A stretch of 41,687 nucleotides of DNA, from assembly GCF_018283645.1 (NCBI RefSeq), contig NZ_JAGSXH010000051.1:1-41687 (forward strand), in the 5' to 3' direction. Below the pieces are notes generated by a model, which saw only the letters and a list, made by a program, of their open reading frames with translations, had not been told where the DNA came from and searched no databases. Below are positions 16,742 through 25,026 of the stretch, in pieces (position 1 is the stretch's first letter; each line of letters opens with the position of its first letter). The translations under genes were made by a program, and so were the position numbers. The DNA is from Actinocrinis puniceicyclus (GTDB lineage: Bacteria > Actinomycetota > Actinomycetes > Streptomycetales > Catenulisporaceae).

Positions 16742-17332
16742 ATGCCTCCCACGGTCCTTGAGCGGCAGCCGTCACAGACCGCGCCCGCCGCCACACCGCC
16801 CGCGGTGAACACCGCTCCCGTCGTGACCGCCGAGCCAAGCGAGGCGCTGATCCCGCCGGATGTGGCCGCGGTGCTGGGGAACGCGCGAATCCACCCGGAA
16901 TTGCTGCGCCGGGCGTCTCAAAGCCCCGCTACGCCGACGGCCGCGGCGCTGACACAAGCCGCCCTGCGGTTCGCAGCCTGGATCAACGCCGCATCCCTCG
17001 AAGCCGTGATCTCGGACAAGTCGCGGCGCTCTCTGCTGGAGCGCGCGTTCGTGCAGCGTGCCGATCCAGAACGCGCGCACCCCGCCAACGCGAAGCCGGG
17101 TCACTTCAGCCTGCGGGCGATCATCCACGCTGTGGGTAAGGGCGGCGTGCTGCACCTGGAAGCGTCGGACACGCCGCGCGCAGTCAGCGTGGTGCACGGC
17201 TCGCTTGAGCAACGTTGCACGACCCGCGCAGCGTTGCAGCCGGGCGCGGTACGGCTCTTGCCCGCGGGTCATGTCCTGACGCTTGCCGATCTCGCGGGCG
17301 AGGGCGCGATCGCCGTCGAGGTGCGGGGTTAG
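16742..17332 (+). CDS. Cupin-like protein, possibly degenerate cysteine dioxygenase relative
   Basis: 196 residues. The first 40 are Pro/Ala/Thr-rich and probably disordered; a helical part follows (ALTQAALRFAAWINAASLEAVI). The last 90 residues look like beta strands of a small cupin: FSLRAIIHAVGKGGVLHLE, VVHGSLEQR, and LQPGAVRLLPAGHVLTLAD. The last two resemble the closing strands of bacterial cysteine dioxygenase, but I find neither the HxH pair nor the second His after GHV, so the iron site appears to be lost. Catalysis is doubtful; a ligand-sensing or structural role is possible. It sits downstream of the poly-Cys leader and 42 bp upstream of cofD. The assignment is an inference and a specific family is not claimed. 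Confidence 0.5.
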   Translation: MPPTVLERQPSQTAPAATPPAVNTAPVVTAEPSEALIPPDVAAVLGNARIHPELLRRASQSPATPTAAALTQAALRFAAWINAASLEAVISDKSRRSLLERAFVQRADPERAHPANAKPGHFSLRAIIHAVGKGGVLHLEASDTPRAVSVVHGSLEQRCTTRAALQPGAVRLLPAGHVLTLADLAGEGAIAVEVRG

Positions 17333-17361
17333 CGGCCACGCTGCGAGACCACGGCGCCAGA

Positions 17362-17367
17362 TAGGCT
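17362..17367 (+). promoter_or_regulatory. -10 box giving a leaderless cofD transcript
   Basis: TAGGCT, then 7 nt, then the GTG start at 17375. No Shine-Dalgarno sequence. The arrangement is identical to that at 24063. Confidence 0.55.
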
Positions 17368-17374
17368 CGTCATC

Positions 17375-18349
17375 GTGACTAGCACAGCTATGAGGATCAC
17401 GGCCGTGGCCGGCGGGGTCGGCGGCTCCCGGTTCCTGCGCGGGCTGCTCGCCGCGGCGCCACGGGCGCAGGTCACCGTCATCGGTAACGTCGGAGACGAC
17501 ATCACGCTGCACGGGCTGCGCGTATGCCCGGACCTTGACACGGTGATGTACGCGCTGGGCGGCGGGATCCATGAGGGTCAGGGCTGGGGGCGCGCGGACG
17601 AGACCTTCGCGGTCGCCGCGGAACTGGCCGAGTACGGCGTCGGGCCCGACTGGTTCACGCTCGGAGACCGCGACATCGCAACGCATCTGGTGCGCACTCA
17701 GATGCTCGACGCCGGCTACCCGCTCTCCGCGGTGACGGAAGCGCTGTGCGCGCGCTGGAAGCCCGGGGTGCGGCTGCTCCCGGCCACGGACGACCGCGCC
17801 GAGACGCACGTAATACTTGCCGATGACGACGGTAAGCGGCGTGCCGTGCACTTCCAGGAGTACTGGGTACGGCTGCACGCGCCGCAAGCCGAGTCGATCG
17901 TGTTCGTGGGAGCGGAGAAGGCGCAACCGGCACCCGGTGTGCTCGATGCGATCGCTGAAGCGGACGTGGTGCTGTTCCCGCCGTCGAACCCGGTGGTGTC
18001 GATCGGCGCGGTGCTGGCCGTGCCGGGCATCCGCGAGGCGTTGGAGTCCAGCGCGGCCCCGGTCGTGGGCCTGTCCCCGATCATCGGTTCCGCCCCGGTG
18101 CGCGGAATGGCGGACAAGGTGCTGGCCGCGGTGGGCGTGTCGGAAACGAGCGCCGCGGCCGTCGCCGAGTACTACGGCCCCTCGCTGCTTGACGGCTGGT
18201 TGGTCGATGAGGCCGACGCGCAGCAGGCGGCGCGGGTCGAGGCGGCCGGGATCCGCTGCCGCGCGGTGCCGCTGCTGATGCGGGATGCGGACGCGACGGC
18301 GGCGATGGCGCGGGCCGCGCTCGATCTGGCCGCGGAGCTGAAGCGATGA
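17375..18349 (+). CDS. cofD: CofD/FbiA: 2-phospho-L-lactate (or phosphoenolpyruvate-derived) transferase of F420 synthesis
   Basis: 324 residues. The enzyme joins the activated phospho-C3 acid from the guanylyl intermediate to the deazaflavin Fo, making (dehydro-)F420-0; in actinobacteria the phosphoenolpyruvate-derived route gives dehydro-F420-0, which FbiB later reduces. Visible motifs are the N-terminal [15 protein letters not shown] nucleotide loop, [25 protein letters not shown], and [22 protein letters not shown] 17375 is placed by a TAGGCT box 7 nt upstream and fits a leaderless mRNA; ATG 17390 is a fallback. The stop overlaps the next start (ATGA), so cofD and fbiB are co-translated. 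Confidence 0.95.
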   Translation: MTSTAMRITAVAGGVGGSRFLRGLLAAAPRAQVTVIGNVGDDITLHGLRVCPDLDTVMYALGGGIHEGQGWGRADETFAVAAELAEYGVGPDWFTLGDRDIATHLVRTQMLDAGYPLSAVTEALCARWKPGVRLLPATDDRAETHVILADDDGKRRAVHFQEYWVRLHAPQAESIVFVGAEKAQPAPGVLDAIAEADVVLFPPSNPVVSIGAVLAVPGIREALESSAAPVVGLSPIIGSAPVRGMADKVLAAVGVSETSAAAVAEYYGPSLLDGWLVDEADAQQAARVEAAGIRCRAVPLLMRDADATAAMARAALDLAAELKR

Positions 18350-19782
18350 GCACCACGGACATGACGCGGCATCAGCCGCCTCGTCGCTACGCGGTTTTCG
18401 GGTTGTACGGCCTGCCGGAGGTCGAGCCGGGCGCGGATCTCGCCGGGCTCATCGCGGCGGCCAGTACAGCGGACACCACGGGATCGGGCGCCACAGTATC
18501 GGCTGCCGCGGGATCGGGCGTCACGGAATCGGGCGTCACGGGATCAAGCACAAGTACCGCCGAGCCGGGTAGCACCGCGTTGCAGGACGGCGACATCCTG
18601 GTCGTGACGTCGAAGGCGGTCTCGAAGGCGGAGGGGCGCATCGTCGCGGCCGCCGACCGCGAGGCGGCGATCGACGCGGAAACGGTGCGTCTCGTGGCGC
18701 GGCGCGGTCCACTGCGGATCGTGGAGAACCGGCAGGGCCTGGTGATGGCGGCGGCCGGCGTCGACGCGTCGAACACGCCGAAAGGCACCGCGCTGCTACT
18801 GCCCGAGGACCCGGACCGGTCCGCGCGTGAGATCGCCGAAGGTGTGCGTACCCGACTGGGGGTGTCCGTAGCCGTCATCATCTCGGATACGTTCGGACGT
18901 GTCTGGCGCGCCGGCCTGGTGGATCAGGCCATCGGTGCGGCCTACCTCGCCACCGTGGACGATCTGCGGGGACATCAGGACACCCACGGCAACCCGTTGG
19001 CGGTGACCGTGACCGCCCTCGCCGACGAGTTGGCCGCCGCCGCAGAACTGGTCAAGGGCAAGCTCGCCGGGGTACCGGTGGCGGTGGTGCGCGGTCTGGG
19101 GCATCTGGTCGCCGACGAGCCGGGGCCCGGGGCGCGGGTGCTGCTGCGTCCGGCGCAGGAGGACCTGTTCTCACTCGGTACTGCCGAGGCGCGGGCGTCC
19201 GCGATCACGAACCGCCGCACGATCCGGGCCTTCACCGACGCCTATGTGCCGCCGGACGCTGTCCGGCGGGCGGTCGCAGCGGCGATCACCGCGCCGGCTC
19301 CGCATCACACGACGCCGTGGCGCTTCGTGGAGGTGCGCTCGGAGGGCGCTCGCAAGGCGCTGCTCGACGCGATGCTCGCGGCCTGGATCGAGGACCTGCG
19401 CGGCGACAGGTTCAGTGAGCAGTCGATCGCGCGCCGAGTACGTCGCGGTGACGTGCTGAGAGGCGCGCCCGTCCTCGTCGTGCCGTGCCTGGTGATGGAG
19501 GGCTCTCATACGTATCCCGACACGCGGCGACGCACGGCCGAACGGGAGATGTTCCTTGTCGCGGCGGGCGCGGGAGTGGAGAACCTGCTGATCGCTCTGG
19601 CTGCGGAGGGCCTGGGCTCGGCCTGGGTGTCCTCGACGATGTTCTGCCGCGACGTGGTGCGCTCGGTGCTGGACCTGCCGGGCCACTGGGACCCGGTGGG
19701 TGCCGTCGCGGTCGGCCACCCCGCGCAGCCGCCACGCGACAGGCCGCCACGCTCGCCGGAGGACTTCCTGATCGTCAGATGA
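18346..19782 (+). CDS. fbiB: FbiB: bifunctional F420-0:gamma-glutamyl ligase / nitroreductase-fold reductase
   Basis: 478 residues. The N-terminal CofE domain (to about 265) adds gamma-linked glutamates to F420-0 using [42 protein letters not shown]. The C-terminal flavin nitroreductase-like domain (about 280-478: [32 protein letters not shown]) reduces the dehydro intermediate and supports chain extension. Odd: residues about 40-75, between LAGLIAA and LQDGDILVV, are a Ser/Thr/Gly-rich insert coded partly by 15-bp tandem repeats (18481-18555). That region is a short loop in most homologues, and the catalytic motifs on either side are intact. The start overlaps the cofD stop by 4 nt. Confidence 0.94.
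   Translation: MSTTDMTRHQPPRRYAVFGLYGLPEVEPGADLAGLIAAASTADTTGSGATVSAAAGSGVTESGVTGSSTSTAEPGSTALQDGDILVVTSKAVSKAEGRIVAAADREAAIDAETVRLVARRGPLRIVENRQGLVMAAAGVDASNTPKGTALLLPEDPDRSAREIAEGVRTRLGVSVAVIISDTFGRVWRAGLVDQAIGAAYLATVDDLRGHQDTHGNPLAVTVTALADELAAAAELVKGKLAGVPVAVVRGLGHLVADEPGPGARVLLRPAQEDLFSLGTAEARASAITNRRTIRAFTDAYVPPDAVRRAVAAAITAPAPHHTTPWRFVEVRSEGARKALLDAMLAAWIEDLRGDRFSEQSIARRVRRGDVLRGAPVLVVPCLVMEGSHTYPDTRRRTAEREMFLVAAGAGVENLLIALAAEGLGSAWVSSTMFCRDVVRSVLDLPGHWDPVGAVAVGHPAQPPRDRPPRSPEDFLIVR
18481..18555 (+). repeat. 15-bp tandem repeats inside fbiB
   Basis: Five 15-nt units beginning at 18481, 18496, 18511, 18526 and 18541. Units 1, 3 and 4 are nearly identical (GGATCGGGCGTCACG type). They code [25 protein letters not shown], keep the reading frame and create the insert in the CofE domain. 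Confidence 0.8.
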
Positions 19783-19797
19783 CGGAACCGCGTCAGC

Positions 19798-20028
19798 TCA
19801 GCCCGCTTTCCCGCGGCAGGTGATGTAGAGCGGCATGAAGAACACCCACAGGCAGAGGCAGCCCACGGCCCACGCGACCGGCGTGCTCACTTCGAAGGAC
19901 CCTGCGGAGAAGTAGACGGCCCTTCCCTTACGCGCCTGGGCCGAGGCGTCCTGGTATACGCACAGGGCCGTCGCGGCCAGGAACAGCACGATGTAGAGCG
20001 GGAGCAGCGTTACTGCGGAAATGCCCAT
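19798..20028 (-). CDS. Small two-helix membrane protein
   Basis: 76 residues, unknown family. One hydrophobic helix at the N-terminus (VTLLPLYIVLFLAATALCVY) and another near the C-terminus (VAWAVGCLCLWVFFMPLYI), with a short polar stretch between (QDASAQARKGRA). Both ends probably face the same side. The ATG at 20028 has a good GGGGAAGAGG site, which supports a real gene. It is convergent with fbiB, 15 bp away, and follows the DNA glycosylase gene on the same strand with a 61-bp gap. I cannot assign a function. Confidence 0.7.
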   Translation of the reverse strand: MGISAVTLLPLYIVLFLAATALCVYQDASAQARKGRAVYFSAGSFEVSTPVAWAVGCLCLWVFFMPLYITCRGKAG

Positions 20029-20089
20029 CTCGGTTGCCTCTTCCCCGGACCAAAAGCCGTCCGCGCACGCTCTGAATCATATTGCGCGG

Positions 20090-21208
20090 TCAGTGCCGGC
20101 GGTGGTCCTGGATTCGGGCGCGGGGCGTGCGGCGCGGCTGGCCCGGGCCGGTGAGCAGGATCAGCCGCGCGGCGCGATAGCGGTGCGGGCGGAAGGGTTC
20201 GAGCAGTTCGAGCATGCGCGCGTCGTCGGCGTCCCGTTCACCGGTGAGCGCGTAACCGATGTGCTTCGACAGGTGCAGGTCGCCGACTGACAACGCGTCA
20301 GCGTGTCCGTGAGAACGCTGCGCCGTCTCAGCCGCCGTCCAGATGCCGATACCAGGGATCGTGCACAGGCGTTGTACCGCTTCTTCTCCGGTCAGGGCGC
20401 CGATGCGTTCCAGCCCGCCCGCGACGCGTACCGCACGCATGACCGTGGACGAACGTTTGCCATCGACTCCATGGCGATGCCACTCCCAGGACGGAATGAG
20501 CGCCCAGACCTCCGGGGCCGGCGGGACGCGCAGTTCCTGCGGCGCGGGCCCCGGGGCGGGCGTCCCGTGGTGTTCGACGATGCGGCGCCAGGCACGGAAC
20601 GCCTCGATCGTGGTGACGCGCTGCTCCAGGATCGCCGGGATGAGCGACTGCACCACCAGACCGGTGCGGACCAGGCGCAGTCTCGCGTGCCGTCGGTGCG
20701 CCTCGGCCAGCAGCGGGTGACCGGCGACGAGCTGTGCGAAGCCGCCGGGGTCGTCGCGCGCGCCGATCATGGCTGGACCGTTGGCGACCAGCCAATCCGC
20801 GCCGCCGCCCCAAGCCGCCAGCTCGACCCGTTCGCCGAGGCGGCGCACCCGCACCGAGGCGGGGCCCTGCGGGGTCAGGCAGGCGCGCCAGATCGCACCG
20901 TCCGCGGTGGCGCGGTACGTCGGGTCGCCTGGTCCCCGACGCAAAACGCCGAGAGATAGCGGCAGGTCGACATCGCAGAGGATCGACGTCTCCGCGTCGG
21001 GCGGCGCGGTCCGCGTCGACACTTGCCGTTCCGCCGCAGACCGCTCCGCCGCAGACCGCTCCGCCGTGCCCGGCCCGTGGCTCGCCGCATCCGAGTCACG
21101 CCTCGGATGCGGTACGGCAGAAGACTCCGGCGGGCCGACGCACGAGCTGTCCGCGCTGCTGCCGGCGTCGGCAGCAGCTGCTGCGGGTTGCGGAGGGTCA
21201 GGACTCAT
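20090..21208 (-). CDS. AlkA-like DNA-3-methyladenine glycosylase (HhH-GPD)
   Basis: A base-excision repair glycosylase that removes alkylated bases. The HhH-GPD motif is clear: LCTIPGIGIWTAAETAQ, then the catalytic Asp in ALSVGDLHL. Upstream LEQRVTTIEAFRAWRRIVEHHG is the family sequence before the helix-hairpin-helix. The first 75 residues are low-complexity and contain AERSAAERSAAER, coded by 15-bp repeats; the conserved part starts near LCDVDLPLSLGVLRRG. A shorter GTG start (VSTRTAPP, about 62 codons in) is possible. The ATG at 21208 overlaps the end of the pyrophosphorylase gene by 11 nt, so the two are probably co-transcribed. Confidence 0.88.
   Translation of the reverse strand: MSPDPPQPAAAAADAGSSADSSCVGPPESSAVPHPRRDSDAASHGPGTAERSAAERSAAERQVSTRTAPPDAETSILCDVDLPLSLGVLRRGPGDPTYRATADGAIWRACLTPQGPASVRVRRLGERVELAAWGGGADWLVANGPAMIGARDDPGGFAQLVAGHPLLAEAHRRHARLRLVRTGLVVQSLIPAILEQRVTTIEAFRAWRRIVEHHGTPAPGPAPQELRVPPAPEVWALIPSWEWHRHGVDGKRSSTVMRAVRVAGGLERIGALTGEEAVQRLCTIPGIGIWTAAETAQRSHGHADALSVGDLHLSKHIGYALTGERDADDARMLELLEPFRPHRYRAARLILLTGPGQPRRTPRARIQDHRRH
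21027..21071 (-). repeat. 15-bp tandem repeats in the glycosylase N-terminal extension
   Basis: Three 15-nt units at 21027, 21042 and 21057 (plus strand CGCTCCGCCGCAGAC; the first has one change and the last is divergent at its end). They encode the AERSA pentapeptide repeat, in frame. Confidence 0.75.
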
Positions 21209-22301
21209 CGGCGGAGAAGCGTACCGCCCTGTCGCCGATCACGACTTCACACCAGACCCGCGCACCACCGCGCAACTCGTTGCCGGCGCCGACCTGCGCC
21301 CCGTCGCCGATGACGACCCCGTCGAGCACGGTGCCCGCCCCGACGCGCGCCCCCCTGCCGACGATCGAGTCGCGCACCACCGCCCCGGCTTCGACGTGCG
21401 CGTCCTCACCGACCACCGAGCCGATGATCTCCGAACCCGAAGCGATCTTGGCGCGTGCGCCGATGGTGCTGCCGCCGCCCACCTTCACGTCCACATCGAG
21501 GTCCGCCCCGGGCAGTACCAGCGCGTCGGCCAGGTCGGGGCGCGTGGTGGCCGGGATGGCGAGCGAGTCGACGGCGCCGAGCACCAGGTCGGCTGAACCG
21601 TGCACGAACGCCTCGGGCGTGCCGAGGTCCCGCCAGTACGACTGCTCGACGACGCCGAGCACCTTCGCGCCCGCGGCGAGCAGCCCGGGGAAGGTCTCGC
21701 GCTCGACGGAGACCGGCCGGCCGGCCGGGATGCCGTCGATGACTGAGCGTCGGAAGACGTAGCAGCCGGCGTTGATCTGGTCGGTGACGATGTCCTCGAC
21801 GCGCTGCGGCTTCTCCCGGAAGGCGGTCACCCAGCCGTCGGCGTCGGTGGGGACCAGGCCGAACGCGCTCAGCTTGTCCTTGGCGACCCTCGTCAGATGC
21901 AGCGTCACGTCGGCTCCGCGGGTAAGGTGCGCGTCGACGAGCGCGACCAGGTCGACGCCGGAGAGGATGTCGCCGTTGAAGATCAGCACCGGTTCGTCCG
22001 CCGCGCTGCGCAACCGGTCGGCCACGTTGCGGATCGCGCCGCCCGTGCCCATCGGCTCGGTCTCGGTGACGTAGTCGAGTTCGAGCCCGAAGTCGGAGCC
22101 GTCGCCGAAGTAGGCTTCGAACACCTCGGGCCGGTAGGCGGTGGCGAACACGATCCGGTCGATCCCCGCGGCCCTGGCCCGCACCAGCTGGTGGCTGAGG
22201 AACGGCACGCCGGCGACCTGGAGCATCGGCTTGGGCGTGTAGACGGTCAGCGGCCGCAGCCGGGTGCCTTTACCGCCCACAAGCAGGATCGCTTCAGCCA
22301 C
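21198..22301 (-). CDS. NTP-sugar pyrophosphorylase, probably mannose-1-phosphate guanylyltransferase
   Basis: 367 residues. The nucleotidyltransferase domain begins ILLVGGKGTRLRPLTVYTPKPML (split here as GGKGTRLRPLT and TPKPML), followed by the metal-binding FNGDILSGVDL and ETEPMGTGGAIRN. A C-terminal left-handed beta-helix follows, with hexapeptide repeats such as GARAKIASGSEIIGS and GARVGAGTVLDG. This layout fits actinobacterial GDP-mannose pyrophosphorylase, although glucose-1-phosphate enzymes look similar. The GTG at 22301 has GGGAG and AGGA just upstream; the open frame to 22463 is shadow. With phosphomannomutase (7022-8407) it would complete GDP-mannose synthesis. Substrate is inferred. 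Confidence 0.85.
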   Translation of the reverse strand: MAEAILLVGGKGTRLRPLTVYTPKPMLQVAGVPFLSHQLVRARAAGIDRIVFATAYRPEVFEAYFGDGSDFGLELDYVTETEPMGTGGAIRNVADRLRSAADEPVLIFNGDILSGVDLVALVDAHLTRGADVTLHLTRVAKDKLSAFGLVPTDADGWVTAFREKPQRVEDIVTDQINAGCYVFRRSVIDGIPAGRPVSVERETFPGLLAAGAKVLGVVEQSYWRDLGTPEAFVHGSADLVLGAVDSLAIPATTRPDLADALVLPGADLDVDVKVGGGSTIGARAKIASGSEIIGSVVGEDAHVEAGAVVRDSIVGRGARVGAGTVLDGVVIGDGAQVGAGNELRGGARVWCEVVIGDRAVRFSADES

Positions 22302-22362
22302 TGTTCCTGTTCTCCCATCAGGTTTCCGGATACTTGCGCCTCTTCGCCTGCGCGAGAGCCGA

Positions 22363-23991
22363 TTACACTCTGTGATAGACATAGACCTTGGCCTGGTTGA
22401 ACACAAGCTGATAGCCGTTCTGCCGCAGCCAGTGCGCGCGTTCCACCGCCAAGAGGATGTCATTGAGCGGATATGAGTTCTGCGCGGTCTGCAGGACCAC
22501 CCAGGGACAGCCCCGCGGCACCTGATCGAGCAGGATCACTTGATCACGGCTACTCAGATGCGTTGCGACGTCGTCGTCCGCCTCCACGCAGACGCCGCTG
22601 GGGATCATCGCGGTTGCCGCGGTCTGCGCCGTGGTCAGGGCGTCGGCCGACCATTGGCCCGCGTTGAACACGCTGCGGATCGGGAAGGTGTGCGTGATCA
22701 CCACGGCGAACAGCAGGATCAGCGCGGGCCAGCCGACCGCGAACCAAGGTCGCGCACGTCTGAGCGCAAGTACCCGGCCGGGCAGACGCGGGCGCAGGGA
22801 TGAGACGCCGCCGACGACACGGATCAGCCCGTCCGCCGCGGCCATGATCAGAATCGCCGCGAGGAAGGCGTTGTAGTGCTGGTCGAGCGTCCAGTGCTCG
22901 GGCTTGTCCGAGAACAGCCTCTCGGCCAGCAGCGGCGCGGCGAGCAGGCACAGCGGTGAGGCGAGGCTCAGGTACAGATAGGGCCAGAACAGAAAATACA
23001 GCGTATTGATCTTGATGTCGGGCTGCGTCGCCACCTGGAAGGCGTAACCGGGGTCGGTGATCAGCGTCTTGAGCGCGCCGAGCATGTCCGGGCCGAGCTG
23101 ACCGTAGTACCAGTAGAAGCCGACTCGGCCGCCGTAGGCGGGGATCCACAGGTGTAGCACGGCCATGGCGAAGGCCACGCCGCCGACGCCGAGCGCAACC
23201 CCGGTGATCCGGTAGCGGCGGCGCTCGTCCCGCTCCAGCGGCTCGCCGTTCACGCGGCGGGTGACGAGCAGGAGCAGGCCGAAGGCGGCCACCACGTATC
23301 CCGCGTCCTCCTTGACCAGCAGCAGCGCCACCGCGCAGGCGACCGCTTGGCCAAGCCGCCGGGCCTGGTACCGCTCGACGAGCATCGCGCTGAGCGGCAC
23401 GAAGAACGCGACTTCGTGGAAACCCGCCTGCGTCGCCTCTTGCAGCGGCCAGGACAGCCCGAAGGCGGCGGCGGTGAGGTATGCGCCGACCGCGGCCTTC
23501 CGAGGCGGGGCGATGCGCAGCAGGGCGCGGCGCGCGAAGGCCCATACGCTCGGCACGGCGAGGCCGAAGAGCGCGGCCTGGGCCAGCAGCAGCACCTGCG
23601 GGTTGTTCCAGATCCAGTAGAGCGGGGCGAGCAGCGCGAGGATCGGCGAGAAGTGGTCGCCGAGGATCGAGAACGGCTGTGCGTAGCCGGGAGCGACCTG
23701 GGCGGCGTCGTGCACGTCCTTGAACATGGACACCGGGAGCCGGCCGTGCGCGTAGTCACGGATCGCCTGGTCGAAGATCACCAGGTCGTAGCCGCCGACC
23801 CGGAAACGGTGGTACTGCTGCACTTCGAAGGCGCCGTGCAGCAGCGCCGTGGCCGCGGCGACGGCGGCCACCCCCCAGAAGTGACGCCGCCCGGCGAGCG
23901 CGCGCAGCCGCGCCCGCGCGTGTCCGAGCCGTGGTATCGGCCGGCGGATCGCAGCGGGCAGTGCGGAGATACGCGCTGCTGACTGGGTCAC
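22363..23991 (-). CDS. DUF2079 polytopic membrane protein
   Basis: 542 residues with about ten hydrophobic segments. The DUF2079 signature is visible near the N-terminus: YDLVIFDQAIRDYAHG and GDHFSPILALLAPLYWIW (the GDHFSP motif). A soluble C-terminal part includes a Cys-containing EADDDVATHLSSRDQVILLD. DUF2079 belongs to the GT-C-like membrane fold and may transfer sugars from lipid carriers; that is inference from family architecture. The GTG start is 8 nt after a TAGGCT box (24005-24000), a leaderless arrangement. It is followed on the same strand, after 61 bp, by the pyrophosphorylase, and lies divergent to the TIGR03089 gene. Confidence 0.85.
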   Translation of the reverse strand: MTQSAARISALPAAIRRPIPRLGHARARLRALAGRRHFWGVAAVAAATALLHGAFEVQQYHRFRVGGYDLVIFDQAIRDYAHGRLPVSMFKDVHDAAQVAPGYAQPFSILGDHFSPILALLAPLYWIWNNPQVLLLAQAALFGLAVPSVWAFARRALLRIAPPRKAAVGAYLTAAAFGLSWPLQEATQAGFHEVAFFVPLSAMLVERYQARRLGQAVACAVALLLVKEDAGYVVAAFGLLLLVTRRVNGEPLERDERRRYRITGVALGVGGVAFAMAVLHLWIPAYGGRVGFYWYYGQLGPDMLGALKTLITDPGYAFQVATQPDIKINTLYFLFWPYLYLSLASPLCLLAAPLLAERLFSDKPEHWTLDQHYNAFLAAILIMAAADGLIRVVGGVSSLRPRLPGRVLALRRARPWFAVGWPALILLFAVVITHTFPIRSVFNAGQWSADALTTAQTAATAMIPSGVCVEADDDVATHLSSRDQVILLDQVPRGCPWVVLQTAQNSYPLNDILLAVERAHWLRQNGYQLVFNQAKVYVYHRV

Positions 23992-23999
23992 GGGGCAAC

Positions 24000-24005
24000 A
24001 GCCTA
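24000..24005 (-). promoter_or_regulatory. -10 box giving a leaderless DUF2079 transcript
   Basis: TAGGCT on the minus strand, 8 nt before the GTG at 23991. No ribosome-binding site. A second TAGGCT (24063) serves the divergent gene. Confidence 0.5.
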
Positions 24006-24062
24006 AAGGGCCCGGGTTTCCCGGCTCGGGCGGGCGCGCTCAAGCCGTGGCGGCACCATGCG

Positions 24063-24068
24063 TAGGCT
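24063..24068 (+). promoter_or_regulatory. -10 box giving a leaderless TIGR03089 transcript
   Basis: TAGGCT followed by 7 nt and GTG 24076. This placement favours GTG 24076 over the in-frame ATG at 24058, which would lie upstream of the transcript. Confidence 0.55.
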
Positions 24069-24075
24069 CGCTGCC

Positions 24076-24897
24076 GTGACTATTCCCTTTTCCGGCGGCG
24101 ACCTGCGCGGCCTCGCGGACACCCGGGACGTTGCCTCGGCGTGGCGGCGTCTTATCGCGGCGAAGGCGGCGCAGCCGTTCCTGACTTATCATGACGAAAC
24201 TACCGGTGAACGAGTCGAACTGTCGTACGCGACGTTCGGTAATTGGCTGGCCAAGACCGCGAACCTGGTGCAGGACGACTTGCTGGCCGGCCCGGGCGAC
24301 CGGATCACGGTGAGCGCGCGGCCGCACTGGCTGACGGCGGTCTGGTTGGTGGCGCCGCTGTGGGCGGGCGCGGTGGTCGATCCCTGGGGCGAGACGAGGT
24401 CCGCGCACACGGTGGTGGCGGGGCCCGAGGAGGCGGTTCTGGCCGAGGCGGGGCAGTGCCCGGGAGAGCGGCTGGCGCTCTCGCTGCTGCCGCTCGGCCG
24501 CCCGTTCGACGTCGCGCCGGAAGGTTTCCGCGACTATGCGGCCGAGGTGCGTGCCTTCGCGGACCGGTTCACGTCGTTCAATCCGCCCACGCCGGGCATG
24601 GCGGCGCTGGTCCTCGACGGCCGGACGGTCACACATGCCGAACTCGTCGAACGGGCGGCGGCCGCGGCCGCCGCGGCGAGCGAGTACCCGGACGGCCCCG
24701 CACGCGGGCTCGGCGGCGCGGACCGGCTGCTGGTGAACGCGCAACGGGACCGGTTCACCGGACAGGAGTTGCTCGGCTGGCTGTTCGGCCCGCTGCTGAC
24801 GGGAGCCGCGGTCGTGCTCGTGCACGGTGCCGGTTCGCAGCGACTGGAGCGGATCGCCCGCACGGAGCGCGTGACGCGGTGGCTGACGCTGGACTGA
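24076..24897 (+). CDS. TIGR03089 family protein (partial AMP-binding-enzyme-like)
   Basis: 273 residues. The N-terminal half resembles the beginning of acyl-adenylating enzymes (AFLTYHDE-type start, GERVELSYATFGNWLAKTANLVQDDL, then GDRITVSARPHWLTAVWLVAPLWAGAVVDPWG). The ATP-binding P-loop and the C-terminal lid domain of true adenylating enzymes are missing, so it is unlikely to activate a carboxylate by itself. TIGR03089 is an actinobacterial family of unknown function usually found beside an LCP gene, as here (LCP starts 130 bp downstream). The start is fixed by the TAGGCT box. Confidence 0.85.
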   Translation: MTIPFSGGDLRGLADTRDVASAWRRLIAAKAAQPFLTYHDETTGERVELSYATFGNWLAKTANLVQDDLLAGPGDRITVSARPHWLTAVWLVAPLWAGAVVDPWGETRSAHTVVAGPEEAVLAEAGQCPGERLALSLLPLGRPFDVAPEGFRDYAAEVRAFADRFTSFNPPTPGMAALVLDGRTVTHAELVERAAAAAAAASEYPDGPARGLGGADRLLVNAQRDRFTGQELLGWLFGPLLTGAAVVLVHGAGSQRLERIARTERVTRWLTLD

Positions 24898-25026
24898 TCG
24901 CGGGGCCCCGCCCGCAGCGGGATCCGCGCGAAGTCGCGTCCAACGCGGCCAACTGCGAAAATTCATGCGATTGGCGCAACCGTGCGGCCGGTCCGGTGGT
25001 CTCTGACAGTGCGCACTGGTGCGGGG

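Noticed and set aside
16435-16812. 125-codon minus-strand ORF antisense to the poly-Cys leader
   Set aside because: Arg/Cys-rich shadow with no motif; it would overlap the start of the cupin-like gene head-on.
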